A DNA stretch of 36,196 nt from Desulfobulbus propionicus (GTDB taxonomy: Bacteria > Desulfobacterota > Dissulfuribacteria > Dissulfuribacterales > DYOW01), in assembly GCA_020720325.1 (NCBI GenBank), contig DYOW01000016.1:1-36196 (forward strand), written 5' to 3'. The notes under the pieces are model-generated. The model was given only the letters and a program-made list of their open reading frames with translations. It had not been told where the DNA came from and ran no database searches. The position numbers and the translations under genes were made by a program. Of the stretch, positions 1 through 8,623 are shown piece after piece. Each line of letters starts with the position of its first letter. The stretch's first letter is position 1.

Positions 1-55
1 TTTTGATAAATGACAGACTTGTTACATAAAAATGAATTTTTTATCAATTTATCCG

Positions 56-814
56 CTATTTTGACATTTTATCTTCAGCTTCATAATCTTCTATAACATT
101 TAAAGGAGAAAGAGGGTGTCTAAGCCTCATATTAATCATTTCCACGCAAAATGAAAAAGCCATTGAAAAATATATGTATCCCTTTGGTATATGAAAATCG
201 AGTCCCTCCCCCACAAGGGCGACTCCGATAAGAATAAGAAAACTAAGAGCCAGTATTTTAATTGTTGGGTGTTTGTCAACAAAATCACTTATTGGACCCG
301 AGGCAAACATCATAAAAATAACAGCAAGAACTATGGCTATGACCATTATGGGTATTTCCCTTGCCATACCCACTGCAGTTATCACTGAATCCAGCGAAAA
401 AATAATATCGAGAAACATTATTTGTATGACAATACTGTTAAATGTGCCCGAACTCTTTACCTGCATTGGTTTTTCAAGATGCTCAAGTTTTTCATGTATT
501 TCAAGGGTGCTTTTCATTAAGAGAAACAGACCTCCCACAATAAGTATTATGTCTCTTCCTGAAATTTCATAAGCAAATATTACAAAAAGAGGTTTTGTAA
601 GTTTCATTATAAATGCAAGAGACAACAAAAGTCCGATACGGGTAAGCATTGCAAGAGCAAGCCCTATAATCCTTGCCTTTGGACGTTGTTCAGGGGGAAG
701 TTTTCCTGCCATTATTGAAATAAAGATAATATTATCTATGCCCAGAACTATTTCCAGAAAGGTCAGGGTTATTAACGCAAACCAGCTTTCAGGTGAAAAA
801 AGCCATTCAAACAT
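56..814 (-). CDS. TerC family integral membrane protein (YkoY/YjbE-like)
   Basis: This 252-residue protein is almost wholly membrane-embedded, with about seven hydrophobic segments. Two halves carry the acidic TerC signatures: LEIVLGIDNIIF near the N-terminus and FLDIIFSLDSV near residue 135. In the family the Asp residues in these segments are thought to bind or move metal ions (Mn2+ or Ca2+ efflux, tellurite-resistance associated). Length and domain content match the short TerC proteins without CBS or CorC domains. The ATG is preceded by GAGGAA at good spacing. It is transcribed divergently from the DUF4405 gene across 71 bases, so the promoters must be compact. The exact metal substrate cannot be read from sequence. 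Confidence 0.9.
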   Translation of the reverse strand: MFEWLFSPESWFALITLTFLEIVLGIDNIIFISIMAGKLPPEQRPKARIIGLALAMLTRIGLLLSLAFIMKLTKPLFVIFAYEISGRDIILIVGGLFLLMKSTLEIHEKLEHLEKPMQVKSSGTFNSIVIQIMFLDIIFSLDSVITAVGMAREIPIMVIAIVLAVIFMMFASGPISDFVDKHPTIKILALSFLILIGVALVGEGLDFHIPKGYIYFSMAFSFCVEMINMRLRHPLSPLNVIEDYEAEDKMSK

Positions 815-836
815 TTAATTTTTCCTCGTAGTATGA

Positions 837-842
837 TATAAT
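837..842 (+). promoter_or_regulatory. Putative -10 element for the DUF4405-DUF166 pair
   Basis: A perfect TATAAT lies 44 bases before the ATG of the DUF4405 gene. No good -35 hexamer is visible at 16-18 bases upstream, so the assignment rests on the -10 alone. Confidence 0.4.
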
Positions 843-885
843 GTGAAGTTTAATAATAATATAAAGGATACAAAATTCAACTAAG

Positions 886-1698
886 ATGCGTAAATCAATT
901 TCTCTTTTGCTTTTTTTTACTGGTCTGATTTTGCTTTTTACAAGCATTATCTTATACATTGAACCACCTGGAAGAATTGCCTATTGGGTTGAATGGAATT
1001 TTTTCGGACTTTCAAAGGATAATTGGGATGATCTGCATATTAATTCGGGAGTTTTCTTTCTTATCTTTGGATTTTTACATATTTACTATAACTGGAAGTC
1101 TATAACAGGCTATCTTTCCCAAAAGAAAAGCTTGAATTTTTTTACATCTCCCGTTTTTATATCAATTTTTATAACCTTTGTCATTACAACGGGCAGCATA
1201 TTAAACCTTCCGCCATTTTCCTTTATTTCAGGTTTAAACGCAGCCATAAAGGAGAGCTATCCTAAAAAATATGGAAACCCCCCTTACGGACATGCGGAAC
1301 TTTCAAGCCTTGAAAGAACAGCAAAAGAAACAGGCATTTCTGTTGATGAATGCCTTAAAATCCTTGCTCAAAAAGGCATCCATGTCACTGACCCAAAAAA
1401 CTCAATAAAAGACATTGCTAAAAAGGCACATTTAAACCCTAATCAGGTCTATAATTTTCTTATTGAAAAAAAATCCATTGATGACCCATTCTCTGCTCTT
1501 CCGGCAAATCCCCCTGAAGGCGCTGGAAGATTGTCCCTTAAAGAATTTGCATCACAAAACAAGCTTCCTCTTGATGAAGTCTTGTCAAGATTAAAAAACA
1601 AAAACATCAATGCCAATCCGGAACAAAATTTTAAAAGCATTGCAAATGAAAATAAAATTGACCCAAGACAAGTTTATCAGATAATAAAAGGTGATTAA
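886..1698 (+). CDS. DUF4405-type membrane protein with duplicated C-terminal helical module
   Basis: The first 115 residues of this 270-residue protein contain three or four hydrophobic segments, with His51 and His65 flanking the second. DHLHxN/FLHIYYNW-like spacing is typical of DUF4405 membrane proteins, where such His pairs suggest haem or quinone contact (family knowledge; function unproven). Residues 137-195 and 214-267 are two copies of a helical unit. Each copy has an LS-x-x-x-x-A opening, an LxxL helix, a x-N/D-P element and a closing N-P/D-P-x-Q-V-Y helix. This tail is soluble and probably cytoplasmic. A TATAAT-like hexamer lies at 837-842. The stop abuts the TTG start of the next gene, so the two are probably co-transcribed. 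Confidence 0.75.
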   Translation: MRKSISLLLFFTGLILLFTSIILYIEPPGRIAYWVEWNFFGLSKDNWDDLHINSGVFFLIFGFLHIYYNWKSITGYLSQKKSLNFFTSPVFISIFITFVITTGSILNLPPFSFISGLNAAIKESYPKKYGNPPYGHAELSSLERTAKETGISVDECLKILAQKGIHVTDPKNSIKDIAKKAHLNPNQVYNFLIEKKSIDDPFSALPANPPEGAGRLSLKEFASQNKLPLDEVLSRLKNKNINANPEQNFKSIANENKIDPRQVYQIIKGD

Positions 1699-2328
1699 TT
1701 GGATAAAAAACCATATAAAATTGTAGTATTTCAGGAAGATGGCTCGGGTGAGTATAAAATTGCAGGGATTACAGTTTTTGGGGAAGATATTGAAATAGAG
1801 CGAGTATTTGATATTAATTCATCTGACCTGCCTGATTTTATTGATGACCCTGAAAATTATCTCTCAGAGGATCTTTCAGCGGATCTTGTCCTTAATTTCA
1901 TCAAACACCCTGATCTTTCAGAACATCTTGTAAAAATTTGTAAAAAAAAGAATATCCCTGTAATTTCTTCAGGTAAAAATCTGATGGATTCCATAAATCC
2001 TCCTACCTGCTGTTCCCTTCAAAAAGACAGCAAAACAGGCAAGTATGGGACAATTTTTGGAAAACCAGAGTTAAAGATTACTGTCCGGGATAATGTTATA
2101 ACTTCAATTGAGGTGAAAAGGGGCGCGCCATGCGGGGCAACGTGGATGGTGGCAAAAAAATTAATTGGCATGACCAAAGAAGATGCATTATCAAAAATAG
2201 GGAGAGAGACCCAATATATATGTATGTCTGACCCATCTGATTTTGATCCTATAAGCGGAAAAAGCCCTCTTCATATTGCAGGTGATGTGCATATAGAGGC
2301 GCTAAAAGAGGCATTGAAAAAAATTTAG
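1699..2328 (+). CDS. DUF166 family protein
   Basis: This 209-residue soluble protein resembles DUF166, a family best known from archaea and some anaerobic bacteria and sometimes labelled thymidylate-synthase-like without biochemical proof. Conserved cysteines are visible at PPTCCSL (C104, C105), RGAPCGATW (C145) and YICMSDP (C175). That pattern suggests metal, cluster or thiol chemistry. The start is TTG, directly after the TAA of the upstream DUF4405 gene, with AAGGTG at 1687-1692 as ribosome-binding site. Translational coupling with the membrane protein is therefore likely. The natural substrate is unknown. Confidence 0.7.
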   Translation: MDKKPYKIVVFQEDGSGEYKIAGITVFGEDIEIERVFDINSSDLPDFIDDPENYLSEDLSADLVLNFIKHPDLSEHLVKICKKKNIPVISSGKNLMDSINPPTCCSLQKDSKTGKYGTIFGKPELKITVRDNVITSIEVKRGAPCGATWMVAKKLIGMTKEDALSKIGRETQYICMSDPSDFDPISGKSPLHIAGDVHIEALKEALKKI

Positions 2329-2354
2329 ACCAAATTAAAATGTGACTTTTTTTG

Positions 2355-2370
2355 AGGGGCTAATGCCCCT
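2355..2370. other. Short GC-rich stem-loop between convergent genes
   Basis: AGGGGC, TAAT, GCCCCT forms a 6-bp stem in the 55-base gap between two converging genes. A run of seven T lies before the stem on the plus strand, so neither strand has a U-tract after it. It may slow or stabilise transcripts but is not a standard intrinsic terminator. Confidence 0.4.
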
Positions 2371-2383
2371 ACAAAGACAAATT

Positions 2384-4282
2384 TTATAATATACCTTCTG
2401 TGATTTTTATTTTTGAGCCTTTCCTGAGACTTTCAACCCATTTTACAAAAACCTCTGAGCTTCTGGTCTGGTAAAATTTTTCCTTTATATCATTTTTTTC
2501 AGCGGCAGTAATATCTTTGGTATGGGTGTTTTTATCTTTTAATGAAATAAGATAAAATTTGTTTCCTGATTCAAAAACATCTTCTGGATAGGGATTTTCT
2601 TTTGTAAGCTTAAATCCGTTCATGATAACTTCAGATGAAATTCCACTTAAAGTTCCAACATCTTTTCTTTTAATAAATCCGGTTTCCTTAACGATTACAT
2701 TTTTTAATCCTGATTTATTTATGGCATTTGAAAGATCGCTTTTTTTAGCCAGGCTTAAAATTTCAGAGGCTTTTGTCTTAAGCAGCTCTTTTTTTATAAC
2801 GGATATTAATTCTTTTTGAACATTTTCTTTTATATCCTGAAGTTCAGGAATGTATGGGGGTTTAATATCCACAAGCTCTGCGATTGCAGCTCCGTCAGAT
2901 GTCTTAAGTATAGGGCTTAAACTACCTTTATTTAACTGAAAAAGACTATTAACAGCATCTTTTGTTAATTTTAATGTTGTTTTATTGGGATCATCAAAAT
3001 AGTCGGTTTCCATAATTTTAATATTTTTCTTGTCACTGTATTCATCAAGGCTTCCTGATAATACTATTTCATCATATGCGGAGTTGATTTTATCCTGCAT
3101 TAAAAAATCAAGCCTATTACCGGTAAGAGTTGCATTTACTTCGCTTTTTACTTCATCAAATTTTTTATGGCGCTCCGGAGTTATGCCTTCAAGTTTTATA
3201 AGATGCCACCCAAATGCAGAAAGCACTGGCTCGCTGACATTGCCTTCTTTCATGGAAAAAAGCATATCTTCAAAAGGCTTTACAAGCTGACCTCTTTCAA
3301 TAAGTCCGAGTTCTCCTCCTCTTAGCGCTGAAACCTTGTCATCAGAAAATTCTTTTGCAATTTCTTCAAAGGATTCCCCGGCTTTTACCCTGTTTAATAA
3401 ATCAATTGCCTTGTCATAATTTTTCTTTACGATTTCCTCTGTGGCATTCTGGTCAACCCTTAAAAGTATATGTTTTGTTTTTCTTTGCTCATTAACCTGA
3501 TATTTAGAAAGATTTTCCTCATAATAATTTACAAGGTCTTTTTCAGAAATATTTATTTCTTTTAAATATTCACTTTGGGGGAAATTTATATATTTTATCT
3601 TTATCATAGGATTGGTTTTATATTTTTCCTTGTTGGCTTCATAAAACTGGACTATCTGCTCCTCTGTGGCATTTACGTTATTCTTGATGTTGTTAGAACC
3701 AAGCTCAATATATGAAAGATTTATCTCTTCATTATTATAATTAAAATTATCAACAATTTCAATGTCAGGGATTATTATTCCGGCGCCAAGGATTACCCTT
3801 ATTTTTCCCATAAGAATCTGTGTCCTGACTTCTTCCTCAAATTCGGCGGGATTAATATTGTTTGTAGTTAAAATTTTTAAATAAATGTCCTTATTAAACT
3901 GATTGTTCAGCTTAAAATCGGGGATATTCATTATTTCACGCTGAATCTCCTGATTTGATACAAGAATTCCCCATTTTTTTGCTTCCTGCCTCACAAGGAC
4001 AAGATCAACAAGATTATCAAGAGCCTGTCTTCTTATGTCAAGTTTTTGCAGTATATCAGGGGGAATATTGCCTTTAAATACCTGCTGATATCTTTTTAAT
4101 GTGTTGTTATAAGCGCTTTGATAATCGCTAAAGAGTATTTCTTCACCATTGACCGTTGCGGCAATCTCTTTTCTTGAAGATTTATAATTTCCCACTCCCC
4201 ATAAAACAAAAACAAATGCTATTAACCCCAATATAATTTTAATAAACATTGATGAAGCATTTCTTCTAATAAAATCAAGCAT
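2384..4282 (-). CDS. ppiD: PpiD/SurA-type periplasmic peptidyl-prolyl isomerase
   Basis: This 632-residue protein is close in length to E. coli PpiD. A single membrane anchor spans residues 12-32 (IKIILGLIAFVFVLWGVG), with a short cytoplasmic N-terminus. A SurA_N-type chaperone region follows, opening with EIAATVNGEEILFSDY. A parvulin domain lies around residues 268-366, with KHILLRV, GGELGLIERGQLVKPFE and FGWHLIKLEGI. The C-terminal third is a second, degenerate parvulin-like or chaperone region. The family assists folding of newly exported proteins at the inner membrane. GGGAGAG precedes the ATG. The gene is monocistronic and convergent with DUF166. LptD and MltA elsewhere in the window fit the same envelope biology. 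Confidence 0.9.
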   Translation of the reverse strand: MLDFIRRNASSMFIKIILGLIAFVFVLWGVGNYKSSRKEIAATVNGEEILFSDYQSAYNNTLKRYQQVFKGNIPPDILQKLDIRRQALDNLVDLVLVRQEAKKWGILVSNQEIQREIMNIPDFKLNNQFNKDIYLKILTTNNINPAEFEEEVRTQILMGKIRVILGAGIIIPDIEIVDNFNYNNEEINLSYIELGSNNIKNNVNATEEQIVQFYEANKEKYKTNPMIKIKYINFPQSEYLKEINISEKDLVNYYEENLSKYQVNEQRKTKHILLRVDQNATEEIVKKNYDKAIDLLNRVKAGESFEEIAKEFSDDKVSALRGGELGLIERGQLVKPFEDMLFSMKEGNVSEPVLSAFGWHLIKLEGITPERHKKFDEVKSEVNATLTGNRLDFLMQDKINSAYDEIVLSGSLDEYSDKKNIKIMETDYFDDPNKTTLKLTKDAVNSLFQLNKGSLSPILKTSDGAAIAELVDIKPPYIPELQDIKENVQKELISVIKKELLKTKASEILSLAKKSDLSNAINKSGLKNVIVKETGFIKRKDVGTLSGISSEVIMNGFKLTKENPYPEDVFESGNKFYLISLKDKNTHTKDITAAEKNDIKEKFYQTRSSEVFVKWVESLRKGSKIKITEGIL

Positions 4283-4307
4283 TTTTCTCTCCCTAAAAAA
4301 TCAAATC

Positions 4308-4358
4308 AATAATCTGTTAAATTTAAAATATAAATTATATAAAATAATCTGTTAAATT
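4308..4358. repeat. Two direct copies of a 16-base AT-rich word
   Basis: AATAATCTGTTAAATT occurs at 4308-4323 and again at 4343-4358, 35 bases apart, in the divergent gap between ppiD and the PEP carboxykinase gene. The spacing of about 3.5 helical turns could suit a regulator pair. The low complexity of the region also permits chance. Confidence 0.45.
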
Positions 4359-4390
4359 CAATATATTTATCTTATAACTTAAAAAATTAC

Positions 4391-4434
4391 TTAAGGGTAG
4401 CTCTAAAAATATGTATTTTTAGAGGTTGCCTTAA
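4391..4434. repeat. 44-base interrupted palindrome upstream of pckA
   Basis: Outer arms TTAAGG/CCTTAA (4391-4396, 4429-4434) enclose mismatched four-base strips. Inside is a perfect 11-bp inverted repeat CTCTAAAAATA/TATTTTTAGAG (4401-4411, 4414-4424) with a two-base centre. No T-run follows, so it is not a terminator. It could be an operator, a hairpin in the pckA leader, or a remnant of a small mobile repeat. Confidence 0.6.
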
Positions 4435-4500
4435 ATCTTCCTTATAAATTTTAACACTTAAATCATTAAAATCTATTTTTCGTTATTTTTGAGCTGATAT

Positions 4501-4529
4501 TTGGACTTTCTAATTTTTTTTTTTATGTT
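4501..4529 (+). promoter_or_regulatory. Possible sigma-70 promoter of pckA
   Basis: TTGGAC at 4501-4506 and TATGTT at 4524-4529 are separated by 17 bases and lie 31 bases before the start codon. The -10 is poor, so confidence is low. Confidence 0.3.
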
Positions 4530-4559
4530 AAAGTTTTATAAATTGTACGGAGGAACTTT

Positions 4560-6221
4560 ATGGAAAATTATTTTAAGAAAGCTACAGTTACAATATATCA
4601 GGAAGCCAAAAAAGACAAACGATTAATTGAGGGAAAGACCCTTCAGGAATTAAAAGATATAGCCTTAAGACAGGAAGGGGTAATCAATACCCAGATAGGC
4701 TCTGTTGCGGCAGACTCAGAACCAATGTCCCGTTCTGCTCCTCACACAAGAAACAGCATTGACCATGCCTTTGGTGAAGATGAAGAAAGACTTGCTCAAA
4801 ACGCTGTTGAATATCTTAGAAAAGAAAACTTAATAAGCCTTGATACAATAGTCGGCGATGGCAGTGAAGGCATAACAGCCAGATTTATCATGCCTGAACA
4901 ATATTCCCAGATTGCATATGGATTAAAACTCCTTCTCGATGGCCCCGCGCCAAGGTTTGTTGAAGAACCCACATACACAATAATTTACTTTACTGATGAA
5001 GCCTTTGAACATAACACACACAAAAAACTTATAGATAAAGATATTCAGGTGCGTCTCTGGATGGGAGAAAAAAGGGGAGATCAGGTAAAAATCTGCAAAA
5101 ATACAATTTATCTTGGAGAGGGGAAAAAAGGTGTTTTCCAGTTTGAAGACTGGAGGGTCAAGGCAATTGATAAAAATGGCATTTTTTTACATACAGGAGC
5201 AAGAAGAGATGTTTTGTGGGTTTATGACCTTGAAACCGAAAGACCACAATTAAAGGAGGTTGTCACGGGAGTCGCAGGTCTTACCGCAACAGGAAAGACA
5301 ACCACCCTTTGCAGAAAATTTGTAAAGTTGCCACATGAAAGATCAGAGATGATTGGCGATGACGGAGGAACATTTGGTTTTGATGGAAGCTTTATTAATT
5401 TTGAACAAAACGGCATATATGTAAAAACCGAAGGACTTGACGAGAGCCAGCCTGAGATTTTAAGGGCTGCTGAATCAAGGGATGCATTTCTTGAAAATGT
5501 TGGCATAACAAGATATCCCTATATGCCTGATTTTCACGACATATCAAAAACAGCCAATGGCAGGGCAATAGTGACAAGAACAAACCTTGAAATAGCAAGC
5601 CCCACTCTAAAGGCTGATAAACTTGATCAAATAGTCATGCTTACAAGAAATCCATTTGTAAATGTAATTAGTAAGCTGACCCCTGAGCAGGCTACCATGC
5701 AGTTTATTTATGGTGAGTCCATTGAAAGTTCAGGAGGTAACCCTGAGGAGGCAGGAAAGTTCAAAAGGGTCTTTTTTCTTGATCCCTTTATTGCAGGAAA
5801 CCGTCTGGAACACGCAATGATATTTTATGATATTATCAAAAGAAATAAGACAAAATGTTATCTTGCTAATACAGGCGTTATTGGAGCAGAAAATCTCAAG
5901 GTAAATCTGAGACAGTCATTATCCGCCTATAACGACCTTTGCAGATCCCAGCTAAGATTTAGTCTTGAACCGGATTTTCTTGGATATCATTATCCAATCC
6001 AGTGTGACAGGGCAAATATGGACATCATGAATTCTTTCAGACTCTTTCCTGATAAGGTAATATTGAAGAAAAAACTTGTTGACTTTTTAAAGGGAAGGGA
6101 AAAATATCTTGAAGAATTTGAAGGAAAATATGGCGGCATCCCTGATGAAATAAGAGAATCCATCCCGTATCTGGAAAAGCATTTATTTCTTGATAATCAT
6201 CAGGATGACTTCAGAGATTAA
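4560..6221 (+). CDS. pckA: Phosphoenolpyruvate carboxykinase (ATP-type), divergent
   Basis: The enzyme would interconvert oxaloacetate plus ATP with PEP, CO2 and ADP in the cytoplasm, linking the TCA cycle to gluconeogenesis. At 553 residues it is close to the usual 530-540. The kinase-1a P-loop is at 240-248 (GLTATGKTT, where classical enzymes have GLSGTGKTT). The kinase-2 Asp pair follows at 266-270 (GDDGG, where E. coli has GDDEHGW). Later text such as FINFEQNGIYVKTEGL matches the family's metal and nucleotide region. CGGAGGAAC sits seven bases before the ATG. The gene stands alone before the TIGR02757 gene. Malate dehydrogenase at 32 kb supplies the neighbouring metabolic step. The altered loop residues suggest a distinct subfamily, so the nucleotide preference should be treated as inferred. 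Confidence 0.85.
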   Translation: MENYFKKATVTIYQEAKKDKRLIEGKTLQELKDIALRQEGVINTQIGSVAADSEPMSRSAPHTRNSIDHAFGEDEERLAQNAVEYLRKENLISLDTIVGDGSEGITARFIMPEQYSQIAYGLKLLLDGPAPRFVEEPTYTIIYFTDEAFEHNTHKKLIDKDIQVRLWMGEKRGDQVKICKNTIYLGEGKKGVFQFEDWRVKAIDKNGIFLHTGARRDVLWVYDLETERPQLKEVVTGVAGLTATGKTTTLCRKFVKLPHERSEMIGDDGGTFGFDGSFINFEQNGIYVKTEGLDESQPEILRAAESRDAFLENVGITRYPYMPDFHDISKTANGRAIVTRTNLEIASPTLKADKLDQIVMLTRNPFVNVISKLTPEQATMQFIYGESIESSGGNPEEAGKFKRVFFLDPFIAGNRLEHAMIFYDIIKRNKTKCYLANTGVIGAENLKVNLRQSLSAYNDLCRSQLRFSLEPDFLGYHYPIQCDRANMDIMNSFRLFPDKVILKKKLVDFLKGREKYLEEFEGKYGGIPDEIRESIPYLEKHLFLDNHQDDFRD

Positions 6222-6253
6222 AAAAAGGCGCACTAATTATAACCCCATCTTAT

Positions 6254-7078
6254 ATGGATTTAAAAAAACTCGGGCTTTTTTGTGAAAGTCTCTATCGCTG
6301 CTACAACAAAAGGATTTATGTAAGTCCTGATCCTTTGCAGTTTCTTTATAGCTATGAAAATCTTAAGGACAGGGAGATTGTTGCTTTAATTGCATCAAGT
6401 CTTGCATACGGCAGGGTTAACCTTATCTTAAAAAATGTGGGGTTTATCCTTGAGAATATCCCAAATCCGTATAATTTTATAACAGATGGTGATCTGGATT
6501 CCCTGAAAACCTCTCTTTCAGGCTTTAAGCATAGATTTACTGATGGAAACAACATCTGGCGCCTTTGTCTTGGACTTAGAAATGTATTAAAGAAATACGG
6601 TTCCCTTGAAGGCTGTCTTGCCTTTCATTTAAAAGAAAATGACTTTTTTTCAGCGCTTTCCCTGTTTATTAATGAAATTCAGGGTAATTACGAAAAATCT
6701 TTTCTACTTGCTGACCCCAAAAACGGCAGCGCCTGCAAGAGATTATTTTTATTTTTAAGATGGATGGTAAGAAAAGACGATGTTGATTGTGGCGGCTGGA
6801 ATTGTCTTTTGCCAAAGGAGCTTATTGTGCCTCTTGACACACATCTTTTCAGGATATCAAAGGAATTGGGTTTTACTCAAAGAAAGCAGGCTGATATGAA
6901 GACTTCCATTGAAATAACTGAAAATTTTAAAAAATTATGCCCGGAAGACCCTGTAAAATATGATTTTGTTTTGACAAGATTTGGAATCAGGAAAGAGGAT
7001 GAGTTTAAGGTTGATATTAATGCTTTATGTGAAAGTTGTTCTGAAAATCAAATAGTTACAAATCAAAATGTAATATGA
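6254..7078 (+). CDS. TIGR02757 (DUF2400) family protein
   Basis: This 274-residue protein carries the family's recognisable parts: DREIVALIASSLAYGRV near residue 37, an RLFLFLRWMVRKDDVDCGGW stretch near 164, and PLDTHLFRISKELG near 193. The layout resembles a helix-hairpin-helix DNA-glycosylase-like fold, but no function is established. The stop overlaps the ATG of the next gene by ATGA, so translation is probably coupled. No strong Shine-Dalgarno precedes the ATG. Confidence 0.85.
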   Translation: MDLKKLGLFCESLYRCYNKRIYVSPDPLQFLYSYENLKDREIVALIASSLAYGRVNLILKNVGFILENIPNPYNFITDGDLDSLKTSLSGFKHRFTDGNNIWRLCLGLRNVLKKYGSLEGCLAFHLKENDFFSALSLFINEIQGNYEKSFLLADPKNGSACKRLFLFLRWMVRKDDVDCGGWNCLLPKELIVPLDTHLFRISKELGFTQRKQADMKTSIEITENFKKLCPEDPVKYDFVLTRFGIRKEDEFKVDINALCESCSENQIVTNQNVI

Positions 7079-7557
7079 CAGAGATAAAATCAAAAAATTT
7101 TCATGAAAAATTAAATAGCATATATATTTTTTTTGAAAAATTATTATTTGTTTTATTGATTATTGTTTTTTTTGCAGCGACATTATTGGTAGTTTACGGA
7201 GCAATCTCAAAGTTTATTCTTTTTTTTATCTCTCCGGGAACCAGTATCACCCATATAGCCTTAGAAGTTGCGGATAAAATACTTTTGGCATTAATGTTTC
7301 TTGAAATTATGCACACTATTAAGGTGCATATGCTTGAAGATAATTTTGTAAATTGTGTTGAGCCTTTTCTTTTTGTTGCAATTATTGCATCAATAAGACG
7401 GATATTGATAATTTCCCTTGAGATTTCACATTCTTCAGACCTTTCAAAGGAGTTTGTTTTTTCCCACTATATGGCAGAATTAGGTGTGCTTGGAATATTA
7501 GTAGTTATTTTTGTTGTATGTATTGTATGGTTAAGGAATAATAAAATTTGTTCATGA
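7075..7557 (+). CDS. PsiE-like small membrane protein
   Basis: Four hydrophobic helices are visible in this 160-residue protein: residues about 20-52, 60-80, 95-115 and 133-155. Between helices 2 and 3 is the family-like EIMHTIKVHMLEDNF stretch, followed by VEPFLFVAIIASIRRIL. This pattern is that of the PsiE family (phosphate-starvation-inducible E), whose role is unknown. It overlaps the genes on both sides by ATGA, making a tight TIGR02757-psiE-DHH transcript. No phosphate-box is evident nearby, so the name should not be read as evidence of Pho control. Confidence 0.7.
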   Translation: MTEIKSKNFHEKLNSIYIFFEKLLFVLLIIVFFAATLLVVYGAISKFILFFISPGTSITHIALEVADKILLALMFLEIMHTIKVHMLEDNFVNCVEPFLFVAIIASIRRILIISLEISHSSDLSKEFVFSHYMAELGVLGILVVIFVVCIVWLRNNKICS

Positions 7558-8606
7558 GCAAAAAAACAACAGAACAAGAAAAAAAAAATATCAGCGATGA
7601 TCCATCTGAAGGATTAATAAAGGTCAACAAACTTAATCAGTCCGAGAAATTAAAGGCATTATTATCTCTTTTTAAAAAAGAGGATAATGTCCTTATCGTC
7701 ATTGTCGCAGACCCTGATTCCATGGCAAGCGCCTTTGCAATGAAACGCATATTAAGCAGAAGGGTAAATGAGATTACTATATGCTATCCTAATGAGATAA
7801 AAAGGGTCAATAACATTGCCATGAAAGACTTGTTAAAAATTCCATTGCAAAAATGGAAATCAATTAAAAAAGAAAATTTTAATAAAAAAATCCTTATTGA
7901 TTCCCAGCCTTCACATAATGAAGAGATATGCAAATATTGTTATGATGCGGTTATTGACCATCATCCCGTAACCCAGGGTTGGAGCGCACAATTTATTGAT
8001 ATAAGACCTGATTACGGGGCTGTTTCATCAATGATGGTGGAATATCTGAAAGCAGCGAAAATAAAGACTTCTGTTTATCTCGCTACTGCCCTTTGTTACG
8101 GAATAAAAGTGGACAGCCAGAATTTTACCAAAAAGTCCATTTATCAGGATGTCCTTGCCTTTCAATATATTTTTAATCATGTGAATAAGCAGCTTTTAAA
8201 AAAGATTGAGATTGCGGACATAAAAAGGGATGAGCTTAGATATTTTCTTTTTGCCATTGATAATCTTAAGATTTCAAAGAACAGGATATATATTCACCTT
8301 GGAAAGGTTAAAAATCCGGATATACTTGTGGTGCTTGCAGATTTTTTTACCCATGTTTATGAAATAGGCTGGGTGATAGTTTCTGGATTTTATAATGACA
8401 AACTTATTGTTATTTTTAGAAGTGACGGCTATAGAAAGGATGCGGGACTTCTTGCGCAGGAGGTTTTTGGCAATATGGGTTTTGCAGGAGGACATAAACA
8501 AAGCGCCAGGGCTGAAATTGCAATCTCAAATTTTCCGGATGAGGACATAGTGCTTAAATTCACCACCTCAACACTACAAAAATATATCACCAAACACCTG
8601 AATTGA
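7554..8606 (+). CDS. DHH/DHHA1 phosphoesterase (NrnA/RecJ-like)
   Basis: The cytoplasmic metal-dependent phosphoesterase is read here as 350 residues from ATG 7554, which overlaps the previous stop by ATGA. A TTG six bases earlier is also possible and better spaced from an AAGGAA. Motif I is DPDSMASA (53-60), the DHH motif is VIDHH (DHH at 135-137), and the DHHA1 domain ends in AGGHKQSA (GGH 312-314). Relatives degrade nano-RNA, pAp or cyclic dinucleotide products. The first motif differs from the usual DxDA, with Ser in place of an acidic or Gly residue as in several environmental relatives. Substrate cannot be fixed from sequence. Confidence 0.85.
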   Translation: MSKKTTEQEKKNISDDPSEGLIKVNKLNQSEKLKALLSLFKKEDNVLIVIVADPDSMASAFAMKRILSRRVNEITICYPNEIKRVNNIAMKDLLKIPLQKWKSIKKENFNKKILIDSQPSHNEEICKYCYDAVIDHHPVTQGWSAQFIDIRPDYGAVSSMMVEYLKAAKIKTSVYLATALCYGIKVDSQNFTKKSIYQDVLAFQYIFNHVNKQLLKKIEIADIKRDELRYFLFAIDNLKISKNRIYIHLGKVKNPDILVVLADFFTHVYEIGWVIVSGFYNDKLIVIFRSDGYRKDAGLLAQEVFGNMGFAGGHKQSARAEIAISNFPDEDIVLKFTTSTLQKYITKHLN

Positions 8607-8623
8607 TTAAGTAAAATTTATTT

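Noticed and set aside
2355-2370. Bidirectional intrinsic terminator between DUF166 and ppiD
   Set aside because: The stem exists but neither strand has a T-run after it.
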